A DNA stretch of 64,000 bases from Rhizobium sp. Leaf306. Lineage in GTDB: Bacteria > Pseudomonadota > Alphaproteobacteria > Rhizobiales > Rhizobiaceae. Shown piece after piece: positions 18,038 to 27,227 of the stretch. Location of the stretch: NCBI RefSeq assembly GCF_001423425.1, contig NZ_LMNX01000001.1, positions 826,970 through 890,969 of the forward strand, written 5' to 3'. A program made the translations under genes and the position numbers. Position 1 is the first letter of the stretch, and each line of letters opens with the position of its first letter. The notes under the pieces were generated by a model. It was not told the DNA's origin. It made no database searches and saw only the letters and a list, made by a program, of their open reading frames with translations.

Positions 18038-20209
18038 ATGCGTACTTTTATCTCTGCCATCGTGTGGGTTCTCGCCACGATCATGATCGTGACCCTGGTC
18101 ACCCTGCCGATCAACACGCGCACCCAGTTGATCGCGAGCGTCCTGATCGTCACGGTGATGATCATCATCAAGATGCTCAACGCCGACGGCAAATGGCGTC
18201 TCGTGGCTCTCGCCTTCGGCACCGCGATGGTGATGCGCTACGTCTACTGGCGCACGACGAGCACGCTGCCGCCGGTGAACCAGCTGGAGAACTTCATTCC
18301 CGGCATGCTCGTCTACTTGGCCGAGATGTACAGCGTGATGATGCTGGCGCTCAGCCTCTTCGTCGTTGCCATGCCGCTGCCGGCGCGAAAGCCGCATGGC
18401 CGCACGGAAGGACCGCTTCCGAGCGTCGACGTCTTCGTGCCGTCTTACAACGAGGACGAGACGCTGCTTGCCAACACGCTTGCAGCCTGCCGCAACATGG
18501 ATTACCCGGCCGACAAGTTGACCGTCTGGCTGCTCGATGACGGCAGCACGCTGCAGAAGCGCCGCGCCGACAACGTGGCGGATGCACGGGCTGCGGATGC
18601 GCGCTACAAGGCCCTCAACCAGCTTTGCGAAGACCTCGGCGTCAAATACCTGACCCGCGAGCGCAACGAACACGCCAAGGCCGGCAATCTCAACAACGGG
18701 CTTGCCCATTCGAGCGGCGATCTGATTGCCGTGTTCGACGCCGATCACGCTCCGACGCGCGACTTCCTCTTGGAAACCGTCCACTATTTCGAGAAGGAGC
18801 CGAAACTCTTCCTCGTGCAGACACCGCACTTCTTCCTCAATCCTGATCCCGTCGAGCGCAACCTGCGCACATTCGAGAAGATGCCGAGCGAGAACGAGAT
18901 GTTCTACGGTATCATCCAGCGTGGTCTCGACAAGTGGAATGCCGCCTTTTTCTGCGGCTCCGCGGCCGTTCTCAATCGCAAGGCGCTCGAAGTCTCCAAC
19001 GGTTTCAGCGGCGTCAGCATTACGGAAGACTGTGAAACCGCGCTCGATCTGCACGGTCTCGGCTGGCACAGCATCTATGTCGACCGCCCACTGATCGCCG
19101 GCCTGCAGCCGGCGACCTTCGCCAGCTTTATCGGCCAGCGCTCGCGCTGGGCGCAAGGGATGATGCAGATCCTGCGGTTCCGCTTCCCGCCGCTCAAGCG
19201 CGGGCTCTCCTTCCCGCAGCGCCTCTGCTACATGTCCTCGACGCTATTCTGGCTGTTTCCCTTCCCGCGGACGATCTTCCTGTTTGCACCGCTGTTTTAT
19301 CTGTTCTTCGATCTGCAGATCTTCACCTCCTCCGGCGGCGAGTTCCTCGTCTATTCGCTGACCTACATGATCGTGAACATGCTGATGCAGAACTACCTCT
19401 ACGGTTCGTTCCGCTGGCCGTGGATTTCGGAGCTTTACGAATACGTCCAGACCGTGCACCTGCTGCCGGCTGTCGTTTCGGTCATGCTCAATCCGCGCAA
19501 GCCGACCTTCAAGGTGACGGCGAAAGACGAGTCCGTGTCCGTCAGCCGACTTTCGGAGATCAGCCGGCCGTTCTTCGTGATCTTCTGCGTTCTCGTCATT
19601 GCCTTCTTCATCAGCATCTACCGGGTCTATACAGAACCGTTCAAAGCGGACGTGACGCTGGTGGTTGGGGGCTGGAATCTTCTCAACATCATCATTGCGG
19701 GCTGCGCGCTCGGCGTCGTTTCCGAACGTGGAGAGAAGCAGTCGTCCCGCCGTATCCGCGTCAGCCGGCGTTGCGAATTCGGGATCGGCGACCGCTGGTT
19801 CACGGCGACGATCGAGGATGTTTCGGTCAATGGTGCAGCACTGCAGATCTATACGGAAGGCGCCAGGGACATCGCGAACGGTGCCATGGGTGTGCTCCGG
19901 TTCCAGCCGTTCAGCGACCTGCCGATCAGCGATTTGCCGATCGAAATCCGCAATTTCGATACGGTCGGCGACGTGACAACGGCGGGGTGCCGCTACATGC
20001 CCCAGAAATCCACCGATCACCGTTTGATCGCCGATCTCATATTCGCCAATTCGAGCCAGTGGACACAATTCCAGACCTCGCGACGTTACAACCCGGGCCT
20101 CTTGCGCGGCACGATCTGGTTCCTGGGTCTTGCCGCCTATCAGACGACCCGCGGCCTCGGCTACCTGTTGAAGGATCTGGGCAAGAGCCAGACGACGAAG
20201 GAAGGTTGA
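18038..20209 (+). CDS. bcsA: Cellulose synthase catalytic subunit BcsA (CelA)
   Basis: 723 residues. This inner-membrane family-2 glycosyltransferase polymerises glucose from UDP-glucose and moves the chain across the membrane. N-terminal membrane segments (about 5-45, 55-70, 88-112) precede the catalytic domain, which shows all expected motifs: D-D-G at 167-169, D-A-D at 234-236, catalytic T-E-D at 328-330 and Q-R-S-R-W at 366-370. Further membrane helices lie at about 400-455 and 508-560. The cytoplasmic C-terminus has a PilZ domain with the c-di-GMP signature R-x-x-x-R (R573/R577) and D-V-S-V-N-G at 593-598, so activity is very likely controlled by c-di-GMP. The bcsB start follows 5 bp after its stop. 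Confidence 0.97.
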   Translation: MRTFISAIVWVLATIMIVTLVTLPINTRTQLIASVLIVTVMIIIKMLNADGKWRLVALAFGTAMVMRYVYWRTTSTLPPVNQLENFIPGMLVYLAEMYSVMMLALSLFVVAMPLPARKPHGRTEGPLPSVDVFVPSYNEDETLLANTLAACRNMDYPADKLTVWLLDDGSTLQKRRADNVADARAADARYKALNQLCEDLGVKYLTRERNEHAKAGNLNNGLAHSSGDLIAVFDADHAPTRDFLLETVHYFEKEPKLFLVQTPHFFLNPDPVERNLRTFEKMPSENEMFYGIIQRGLDKWNAAFFCGSAAVLNRKALEVSNGFSGVSITEDCETALDLHGLGWHSIYVDRPLIAGLQPATFASFIGQRSRWAQGMMQILRFRFPPLKRGLSFPQRLCYMSSTLFWLFPFPRTIFLFAPLFYLFFDLQIFTSSGGEFLVYSLTYMIVNMLMQNYLYGSFRWPWISELYEYVQTVHLLPAVVSVMLNPRKPTFKVTAKDESVSVSRLSEISRPFFVIFCVLVIAFFISIYRVYTEPFKADVTLVVGGWNLLNIIIAGCALGVVSERGEKQSSRRIRVSRRCEFGIGDRWFTATIEDVSVNGAALQIYTEGARDIANGAMGVLRFQPFSDLPISDLPIEIRNFDTVGDVTTAGCRYMPQKSTDHRLIADLIFANSSQWTQFQTSRRYNPGLLRGTIWFLGLAAYQTTRGLGYLLKDLGKSQTTKEG

Positions 20210-20214
20210 GCGAC

Positions 20215-22689
20215 ATGATCATCAATACACGCTTCCCCCGCCTTCTCTTCGTCGCGGCCATGCTGGCATCGACCGGCGCCCTGTCGGTCTCGTCGCTTGC
20301 GCAGCAACCCGGTCAATCGCCGGCCACCGCATCATCGCCATTCGACATGGGTCCGGAGCGGTCCCGCCAAGGTGTAACCCCGACCGCGCCGCCTTCACCG
20401 CAAACCCCGGCTCCGGCACCTGTGCCACAGGTTCAACGGCCCATTCCAGCCGCTCCGAAAACGCCCGCGGCACCGGCACCGGCGGCCACCGCTTCTCCCT
20501 CTCCGGTAACGGCCCCTGCTCCTCAGGCGGCAGCCAAGGCTTCGACCGAAACGGCGCGGCGCTACCTCATCCCTGCCCCGTCGCTGCGCCTGAACGGCGA
20601 GGTCCAGCAGCGTTCCTGGTCCGTCTACCTGACCGAGGAGCAGGCGGCGACGGGTGCAAAGCTGCACCTCACATACCAGAACTCGATCGTCGTTGCGCCG
20701 GAGGCCTCGCGACTTTCCGTGACGATCAACGACGTCGAGATCTATGGCGACAAGATTGCATCGCCCGACCAGCCGTTCGAACGGGTGCTCGACATACCGC
20801 CGGGCGTTCTGAAGGCGGGCGGCAATATGGTACGGTTCGCGGCCAATCAGCGTCACCGCACCGACTGCACGGTCGAATCCACGTTCGAACTCTGGACCGA
20901 CATCGACCCGAAGCGGACGTTCCTGGCGTTCGACGACGAGCGTAGCGACCGGTTCAACCGACTGGACGATGTCAGGGCGGTCGGCGTCGACGGCAGCGGA
21001 AAGACGCGATTCCGCTTGATTGTGCCGGCGCTCGACCAGCTGGGCGCGACGGATGTTCTGATGCGGCTTGCGCAGGGACTATCGCTGGTGGGCGGCATGC
21101 CGAACCAGTCGTTTTCATTCCAGAAAACCATTACACCCGATCTGAGGCCCGGCGAACTTGCGGTCTTCGTGGGGACACCGGACGAACTTCGACCGATCCT
21201 TCCGAACCTGGCGGCAGCCGCTTCCAGTGCAGCCGTTGCAAGCTTTACCGATTACCCCGGGCACGGATCCTCCGCTCTGGTCCTGTCGGGACCCAGCTGG
21301 CCGGCGCTTCAGGGCCTTATCGACAGTTTCGTTGCCTCCACCGATGGCGGCAGCATCCAGCGCCGCGATACACTGGCGACCTCGAGCTGGCGCGGCATCG
21401 ATACGCCATTTCTGTTTGCCGAGAAATCGATTGATTTCAATTCTCTCGGGGTCAGCAGCGAGGAGTTTTCCGGGCGGCTTTACCGTACCGAGTTCACAAT
21501 CGGCGTCCCGGCGGATTTCTACGCGAACGCCTATGGCGAAGCGCGCATTCTGCTGGATGCCGCCTATGTGTCGGAGGTTCTTCCGGGCAGTCACATCGAC
21601 GTCTTCGTCAATGGGAATATTGCCTCAACCGTTCCGATCACCTCGGACGGAGGCGCCATTCTGCGCCACCTGCCGATCAAGCTGACGCTGCGTCACTTCA
21701 AACCTGGGGTCAACACGATCACGCTCGAAGCTGCGCTGCTGACGGCGTCGGACAAGGCCTGCGCGCCGGGTGCCACTGCGAATGAAGGCACGCGGTTTGC
21801 TCTCTTCGGTACTTCACAGTTCGAGATGCCGGATTTCGCCCGCATCGCGCGCGTCCCCAATCTCGGCGCTACGTCGGGCACCGGCTTTCCTTACTCGACC
21901 GGCACCGAGTCCGTTCCTTTGTTCCTCGGCCGGATCGATGAAAAGACCCTCGGATCTGCGGCAACTTTCCTTGGCAAGATCGCGACCGCGTCACATCGGG
22001 CAATACCGGTCTCGGTGACGATTTCAACGGCGCGTATCGCCGGGCGCAATGCGCTGTTTGTCGGCGCGATCTCCGAATTTCCAGCCAATATCCTGACGGA
22101 TCTCGGCATCGAGCAGAAAAGCCGCGGTAGCTGGGGTGAGAACAGCGATCACGTCCCGGCCGACCGGGCGTCATTGACGCTCCAGGACTGGCAGGATCGC
22201 AACGGCAACAACTTCTTCGGCCGACAGCTTTCTTCCGTGGCGGATTGGGCCAAGCGGAACTTTGACCTCTCCGCACCGATGCTGCGGTTTGCGCCGGCAG
22301 GTGACGCGATCTATGTGCCGCCGAAAACCGCCGGAATGATCATCGCACAGGAAAACGATCCGACCCAAACCGGCACCTGGACGGCGGTGATCGGCGCGAC
22401 GGGCGATGAGCTTTCTGCCGGGATGGAGGCCTTTTCGGCACGCGAAGCGTGGAACCAACTCGACGGACGCGTGTCCGTGCACGATGTTTCCGAAGCAGAT
22501 CCGGTGATTGTTCCGGTCAACTGGTTCCACTTCACGCCGACTGCAAACTTTTCACTCTCGAATGCACGGTTGATCGCAACGAACTGGCTGTCGGACAACA
22601 TCATGTCCTACGGACTGCTTCTCGTCGCGAGTGCAATTCTCGTGGGGCTGGCAACCGGTGGACTGCTGACCCGGCTCGGTCGGAAATAG
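20215..22689 (+). CDS. bcsB: Cellulose synthase periplasmic subunit BcsB (CelB)
   Basis: 824 residues from the ATG at 20215. The same frame is open for a further 795 bp upstream, but that part is the wrong frame of bcsA. It has a signal peptide (cleavage likely after S-L-A), a Pro/Ala-rich stretch to about residue 110, the BcsB carbohydrate-binding and flavodoxin-like domains, and one C-terminal membrane helix (about 797-818) ending G-G-L-L-T-R-L-G-R-K. BcsB guides the glucan through the periplasm and stabilises BcsA. Unlike many rhizobial operons, no GH8 endoglucanase gene follows; the next gene is a DNA glycosylase on the other strand. Confidence 0.95.
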   Translation: MIINTRFPRLLFVAAMLASTGALSVSSLAQQPGQSPATASSPFDMGPERSRQGVTPTAPPSPQTPAPAPVPQVQRPIPAAPKTPAAPAPAATASPSPVTAPAPQAAAKASTETARRYLIPAPSLRLNGEVQQRSWSVYLTEEQAATGAKLHLTYQNSIVVAPEASRLSVTINDVEIYGDKIASPDQPFERVLDIPPGVLKAGGNMVRFAANQRHRTDCTVESTFELWTDIDPKRTFLAFDDERSDRFNRLDDVRAVGVDGSGKTRFRLIVPALDQLGATDVLMRLAQGLSLVGGMPNQSFSFQKTITPDLRPGELAVFVGTPDELRPILPNLAAAASSAAVASFTDYPGHGSSALVLSGPSWPALQGLIDSFVASTDGGSIQRRDTLATSSWRGIDTPFLFAEKSIDFNSLGVSSEEFSGRLYRTEFTIGVPADFYANAYGEARILLDAAYVSEVLPGSHIDVFVNGNIASTVPITSDGGAILRHLPIKLTLRHFKPGVNTITLEAALLTASDKACAPGATANEGTRFALFGTSQFEMPDFARIARVPNLGATSGTGFPYSTGTESVPLFLGRIDEKTLGSAATFLGKIATASHRAIPVSVTISTARIAGRNALFVGAISEFPANILTDLGIEQKSRGSWGENSDHVPADRASLTLQDWQDRNGNNFFGRQLSSVADWAKRNFDLSAPMLRFAPAGDAIYVPPKTAGMIIAQENDPTQTGTWTAVIGATGDELSAGMEAFSAREAWNQLDGRVSVHDVSEADPVIVPVNWFHFTPTANFSLSNARLIATNWLSDNIMSYGLLLVASAILVGLATGGLLTRLGRK

Positions 22690-22699
22690 GCACGGCAGG

Positions 22700-23293
22700 T
22701 CAATCCCGTGCGGCTGTCGGGTCCTCCGGCAGCCCTCCCTTGCCGGTAAAGCGTCGGCTGACATGCAGCGATCCCTGAAGGCCGAACCGCCACGGCTGGT
22801 CGATACCACGCGATATTCCGATCCGCCGTCCCGCGACCACCAAGGGCGGCGTTACCGGCGGAGCAAGCCGGAAAGGCGCTTCCATGAGCGACAGGCCGTC
22901 ATGCTCGATACCAATTCCCAGCGCCTGGCAGACGCGTCCGGGGCCCGAGCATAACAGCAGGGGCTCCGCCCTGCCCCGCCGGTGTTCCATCTCGGCAATG
23001 CCGTTCACGGGCTGCAAGGCCCGGATCAGCACCGCGCTGCCCGGCGTGCAAACGAAATTCACGCACCAGTGTATGCCGTAGGAACGGTAAACATAGGCAT
23101 GACCGGCCGGCCCGAACATGGCAAGGTTGCGGGGCGTCGGCCCGCGAAAGCTGTGGGATGCCGGATCATCCGGCTGGTAGGCCTCGGTCTCGACGATGAC
23201 GCCGCCGACGCCCGAAAGCTCGAATTCAGCGCCGATCAGGTCGCGCGCCACATCCACCGCAGACCGCGTGAAAAATCCGGCTGCCAGTGTCAT
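22700..23293 (-). CDS. 3-methyladenine DNA glycosylase (Mpg/AAG family)
   Basis: 197 residues from the ATG at 23293, which has a GTGAGG element 6 bases upstream; an ATG at 23308 is the alternative. This family excises alkylated purines such as 3-methyladenine and hypoxanthine. Recognisable blocks are the N-terminal A-R-D-L-I-G, the catalytic glutamate in V-E-T-E-A-Y, the intercalating-loop segment [15 protein letters not shown], and the [11 protein letters not shown] block. It converges on bcsB with only 10 bp between stops. Confidence 0.93.
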   Translation of the reverse strand: MTLAAGFFTRSAVDVARDLIGAEFELSGVGGVIVETEAYQPDDPASHSFRGPTPRNLAMFGPAGHAYVYRSYGIHWCVNFVCTPGSAVLIRALQPVNGIAEMEHRRGRAEPLLLCSGPGRVCQALGIGIEHDGLSLMEAPFRLAPPVTPPLVVAGRRIGISRGIDQPWRFGLQGSLHVSRRFTGKGGLPEDPTAARD

Positions 23294-23416
23294 GTCGTGC
23301 CTCACCATTTCTGTGGATCATGATCCAACCTAACCACTCGATAGCGCCAAGGGAACAAAGGGCGTCGTCACGGGTTGGCGTCCATTCCCTGGCTCTTTGC
23401 CTCCCGGAGCGTTTTC

Positions 23417-23857
23417 ATGACTGTTTTTTCTTCCGATAACAGAGACTCTGCGGCGTATCCGCTGCAGTCCCTCTTCGTTCCCTTTCCTTTCGTCTGCTTC
23501 ACCCTGACACTCGGGACCGACCTGGCCTTCTGGCTAAGCGATGGTCACCTGATGTGGCAGAACTTTTCCTCCTGGCTTCTGTTCGCCGGCCTTGTCTTCG
23601 GTGGCGTCGCAATCGTCGCCGGCCTGCTGGATATGCTTCGTCCAAGAACGCGGCCGCTGCGCCCGGCATTTCTCACCATCGTCATCTATATCGTCATTCT
23701 GGCGCTGGCTTTCCTCAACAGCCTTGTTCACGCCGGCGACGGCTGGACGGCCGTTGTGCCTTACGGACTGGCGATTTCTGTCGTCACATTCGTTCTCTCG
23801 GTTTTCGCCGCCGCGATTTCCGCCCGCAAGTATTCCCGCCTGGCCTGGAGGATCTGA
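23417..23857 (+). CDS. DUF2231 membrane protein
   Basis: 146 residues from the ATG at 23417 (GGAG element upstream). It has four hydrophobic segments (about 16-35, 46-66, 78-95, 105-128) and matches the DUF2231 pattern (P-L-Q-S-L-F-V-P-F-P-F-V-C-F near the N-terminus). DUF2231 proteins often precede genes for soluble PQQ- or sorbosone-type dehydrogenases, as here with 3 bp to the next start. A role as membrane partner or electron acceptor for that enzyme is inference. Confidence 0.82.
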   Translation: MTVFSSDNRDSAAYPLQSLFVPFPFVCFTLTLGTDLAFWLSDGHLMWQNFSSWLLFAGLVFGGVAIVAGLLDMLRPRTRPLRPAFLTIVIYIVILALAFLNSLVHAGDGWTAVVPYGLAISVVTFVLSVFAAAISARKYSRLAWRI

Positions 23858-23860
23858 TCC

Positions 23861-25447
23861 ATGAAGCCGTCCCGCATTCTCTTTGCCTCCGCGCTTTCGC
23901 TGTCGCTCGGCACCGCCTTGCCGGCCTTTTCCCAAAGCAATGACTTCGACGTCAACTCGCAGATTGGCCCCGATCCTGTCCTGCCGGAACCATCGCACCC
24001 GCTCATCCCCGACCTGAAAGTCGCGGAAGTGATCGGCTGGAAGGATGGCGAAACGCCGAAGGTTCCTGAAGGCCTAAAGGTTACCGTTTACGCCAAGGAT
24101 CTTTCGAGCCCGCGCACCGTCCACACGCTTCCGAACGGCGATGTGCTTGTCGTGCAATCCAAGGCACCGGCAGGCGAGCCGACCTCGAGGCCGAAGGATT
24201 TCATCCGCGGCTGGATCATGTCGATCGCCCACGGCGATATTGGCGCTGAGAAGGAAACCAATATCATCACTCTGCTGCGCGATACCAATCGCGATGGCAC
24301 GGTCGATGAACGGCACGACCTTCTGACCAAGCTCGATTCCCCGTTTGGCCTGGCTTGGGTGGACAATACGCTCTACGTGGCCTCGGCCAGCGCCGTGATC
24401 GCCTACCCTTATGAACTCGGCCAGAACGAGATTACCGCGCCGCCAAAGGTGCTGACCCCGCTTCCTGGCGGGCCAATCAACCACCATTGGACTAAGGATC
24501 TGGCGCTCAGCCCCGATGGCAAGATGCTCTACGTCTCGGTCGGCTCGAACTCCAATATCGTGGAGAACGGGCTCGAGGCTGAAAAGGGCCGCGCCGCGAT
24601 CTGGCAAGTCGATCGTCAGACGGGGGCGGCACGCGTCTTCGCATCCGGCCTACGCAACCCGAATGGTCTTGCCTTCAACCCGGATACGGGCGTTCTCTAC
24701 ACCGTCGTCAACGAGCGTGATGAACTCGGTCCGAACCTGGTGCCGGACTACATGACGTCGGTGAAGGAAGATGGCTTCTACGGCTGGCCGTGGAGCTACT
24801 ACGGCAACCATGTCGACGTTCGCGTTCACCCGCCACGGCCGGACATGGTCGAAAGGGCGATCGCGCCGGACTACGCGCTGTCCAGCCATGTCGCAGCACT
24901 CGGCCTGACGTTTTCGGCCAATTCCGCCATGCCGTCCGCCTTCGCAAGCGGTGCCTTCATCGGCGAACATGGCAGCTGGAACCGGGATCACTTCAATGGC
25001 TACAAGGTCGTCTATGTGCCCTTCGAAAACGGCAAGCCTGTTGGCAAGGCACAGGACGTCGTGACAGGCTTTATCGAGAACGATCAGGCGCGCGGCAGAC
25101 CTGTCGGTGTCGGGATCGATGGAACGGGGGCGCTTCTGGTTGCCGACGATTCCGGCAACACGGTCTGGCGGGTCGCCAATGCCGACGGCACGGTCATTCC
25201 GCAGCCGATCGGCACCGACCAGACCGCGGCAACCGCACAGCAGGCCGCGACCACCGACAAGACGGATCGGGCACCCGTTGCAGCAGTGAGTCCTCCGGCC
25301 AACGGGACGACCGGCTCCACGGAACCGGCACTCGCCGCACCAACCGCCCCTGCAGAAGAGCGGCTGACCGGTCAGGCCCCAGTGTCCGGTAAAAGCGATA
25401 CGCTGCAGCCGTCGCAAACCGACATTGCGCCAGCAGCAAGGCCTTAA
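23861..25447 (+). CDS. Periplasmic sorbosone dehydrogenase-like (PQQ-type sugar dehydrogenase) protein
   Basis: 528 residues with a clear signal peptide (cleavage near S-Q-S, residue 25). The core is a six-bladed beta-propeller of the glucose/sorbosone dehydrogenase family, with blocks such as L-A-L-S-P-D-G-K-M-L-Y-V-S-V-G-S-N, G-L-R-N-P-N-G-L-A and H-G-S-W-N-R. The family oxidises aldoses or related sugars, often with PQQ. The substrate cannot be predicted. About 85 C-terminal residues are Ala/Pro/Thr-rich low complexity, beyond the usual family end. Strong GGAGG ribosome-binding site; a textbook intrinsic terminator follows at 25494. Confidence 0.85.
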   Translation: MKPSRILFASALSLSLGTALPAFSQSNDFDVNSQIGPDPVLPEPSHPLIPDLKVAEVIGWKDGETPKVPEGLKVTVYAKDLSSPRTVHTLPNGDVLVVQSKAPAGEPTSRPKDFIRGWIMSIAHGDIGAEKETNIITLLRDTNRDGTVDERHDLLTKLDSPFGLAWVDNTLYVASASAVIAYPYELGQNEITAPPKVLTPLPGGPINHHWTKDLALSPDGKMLYVSVGSNSNIVENGLEAEKGRAAIWQVDRQTGAARVFASGLRNPNGLAFNPDTGVLYTVVNERDELGPNLVPDYMTSVKEDGFYGWPWSYYGNHVDVRVHPPRPDMVERAIAPDYALSSHVAALGLTFSANSAMPSAFASGAFIGEHGSWNRDHFNGYKVVYVPFENGKPVGKAQDVVTGFIENDQARGRPVGVGIDGTGALLVADDSGNTVWRVANADGTVIPQPIGTDQTAATAQQAATTDKTDRAPVAAVSPPANGTTGSTEPALAAPTAPAEERLTGQAPVSGKSDTLQPSQTDIAPAARP

Positions 25448-25493
25448 TCCGGAAACGGTCTCGCGCTTATCGACGCTAGACAGACGAACTCAT

Positions 25494-25531
25494 GTGCAGC
25501 CGGTAACGCCTACCGGCTGCACTTTCTTTTT
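25494..25531 (+). terminator. Intrinsic terminator after the sorbosone dehydrogenase-like gene
   Basis: A perfect 12-bp stem (GTGCAGCCGGTA / TACCGGCTGCAC) with a 5-base loop is followed by TTTCTTTTT. It lies 47 bp after the stop codon on the + strand and separates this gene from the convergent aminotransferase. Confidence 0.93.
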
Positions 25532-25541
25532 AAGGTCGCCG

Positions 25542-26876
25542 TCATGCCGCGCGCTTGAGCGCATCACCGAGCATCGAGACGATGGTGCCGATCTGCTCCT
25601 TTTCGATGATCAGCGGCGGCGACAGCGCGATCGTGTCGCCCGTGACTCGGACCAGCAGCCCCTTCTGGAAGCAATCGACGAAGACATCATAGGCACGTGC
25701 TCCCACAGCGCCTTCGCGCGATGCCAGCTCGACGGCGCCGACGAGGCCAAGGTTTCTGATGTCGATGACGTGCGGCAGGCCTTTCAGCGAGTGCAGCGCC
25801 TCTTCCCATTCGCCAGCAAGACCAGCAGCGCGGGTCAACAAGCCCTCTTCCTCGTAGATTTCCATGGTCGCTAGACCGGCGGCGCAAGCGACCGGGTGGC
25901 CGGAATAGGTATAGCCGTGGAACAGCTCGATCGCGTTCTCAGGCCCTGCCATCAGTCCGTCATAGATCGTGCGGCTGGCAAACACCGCGCCCATCGGGAT
26001 CGTCCCGTTGGTAATGCCCTTGGCGGTGGTGACGAGATCCGGCACGACACCGAAGTAATCCGTGCCAAACGGCATGCCGAGACGGCCAAAGCCGGTGATG
26101 ACTTCGTCGAAAATCAGAAGAATGCCGTGTTTCGTGGCCGTTGCGCGCAGCTTTTCGAGATAGCCCTTGGGCGGCAGGATGACGCCGGCGGAGCCTGACA
26201 TCGGCTCCACGATCACAGCTGCGATGGTTTCCGCCCCGTGCAGTCCGACGAGACGTTCGAGATCGTCGGCAAGTTCGATGCCATGCGCGGGCAAGCCCTT
26301 CGAGAAGGCGTTGCGCTCGATATCGAGCGTGTGACGCATATGGTCTGCCGGGATCTGCGGAAAGACACGGCGATTGTTGACGAGACCGCCGACCGAAATG
26401 CCGCCGAAGCCGACGCCGTGATAGCCCTTCTCGCGACCGATGAAACGGGTGCGGGTCCCCTGCCCGATCGACCGCTGATAGGCAATGGCGATCTTGAGCG
26501 CGGTATCGACAGATTCGGAACCGGAACCGGTAAAGAAGACACGATCCAGCCTGGCGGAGGCGCCGCCCGGCGCATGCTCCGCCAGTTTCGTGGCGAAATC
26601 GAACGCGATGGGATGACCCATCTGGAAGGTCGGGGCAAAATCCATGGTGGTGAGCTGACGTTCGACGGCCTGTGCGATCTTCTTGCGACCATGGCCGGCA
26701 TTGCAGCACCACAGCCCCGCCGTGCCGTCGAGAACCTTGTTGCCGTCGACATCGGTGTAATACATGCCATCCGCCTGCGCGAGCAGACGCGGCGTCGCCT
26801 TGAACTGGCGGTTTGCCGTAAACGGCATCCAGAAATTGTCAAGATTGAGCGCGTTTGTCTTGCTCGCGTGGTCCAT
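25542..26876 (-). CDS. Class III omega-aminotransferase (beta-alanine/omega-amino acid:pyruvate type)
   Basis: 444 residues from the ATG at 26876, preceded by AGGAGG; the frame is open upstream but not homologous in look. PLP-dependent class III aminotransferase with the family motifs G-T-A-G-L-W-C-C-N-A-G-H, F-T-G-S-G-S-E-S-V-D, D-E-V-I-T-G-F-G-R-L-G, and the Schiff-base lysine in T-A-K-G-I-T-N-G. The pattern is that of omega-amino acid:pyruvate aminotransferases, which act on beta-alanine or similar amines; the exact substrate is not determinable. Stand-alone gene, convergent with the dehydrogenase. Confidence 0.9.
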   Translation of the reverse strand: MDHASKTNALNLDNFWMPFTANRQFKATPRLLAQADGMYYTDVDGNKVLDGTAGLWCCNAGHGRKKIAQAVERQLTTMDFAPTFQMGHPIAFDFATKLAEHAPGGASARLDRVFFTGSGSESVDTALKIAIAYQRSIGQGTRTRFIGREKGYHGVGFGGISVGGLVNNRRVFPQIPADHMRHTLDIERNAFSKGLPAHGIELADDLERLVGLHGAETIAAVIVEPMSGSAGVILPPKGYLEKLRATATKHGILLIFDEVITGFGRLGMPFGTDYFGVVPDLVTTAKGITNGTIPMGAVFASRTIYDGLMAGPENAIELFHGYTYSGHPVACAAGLATMEIYEEEGLLTRAAGLAGEWEEALHSLKGLPHVIDIRNLGLVGAVELASREGAVGARAYDVFVDCFQKGLLVRVTGDTIALSPPLIIEKEQIGTIVSMLGDALKRAA

Positions 26877-27227
26877 GAAAGCCTCCTGTTCGATAGGGTA
26901 GATGTCACGGATTTTTTGGTGGCGAACAAGTCTTTTTGTGGTGGGGGTGCATCTCGTGCGGGAAGGGCATCCGAAAGCGGATGTCAATCTGGGTGAAATG
27001 CCCCCCCCGCTCAGGGCTATGCGGCCGGATACCGAGGCGTAGATTGTCGCGACGAGGAAAACCGTGTGCTGTCATCTCGATAGCCTCAACCTCGGATCAA
27101 ACGTTGTCGAATCGATCAGCGTAGAAATAGTCAAAACTGCATCTGCTGGTTGGCTTTACTTCCGTTGACAAGTGCTTACTCAGATCCGACAACATAACTT
27201 GGACGGCAGCCACCGGGGGGACTTTTG
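26877..27227. other. Divergent promoter region
   Basis: 351 bp between the divergent starts of the aminotransferase and the alpha-2-macroglobulin-like gene. It must hold both promoters. An eight-C run lies near 27001-27009 and a GGGGGGA ribosome-binding site precedes the ATG at 27228. No other element was recognised. Confidence 0.5.

Noticed and set aside
17636..19156. 506-codon open frame on - opposite bcsN/bcsA
   Set aside because: His/Arg/Asp-rich shadow sequence without domain pattern.
19420..20214. 265-codon in-frame extension upstream of bcsB
   Set aside because: It is the wrong frame of bcsA; the signal peptide begins at 20215.
26936..27124. 62-codon open frame on + before the macroglobulin gene
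   Set aside because: No ribosome-binding site, and it includes the poly-C tract; likely chance.
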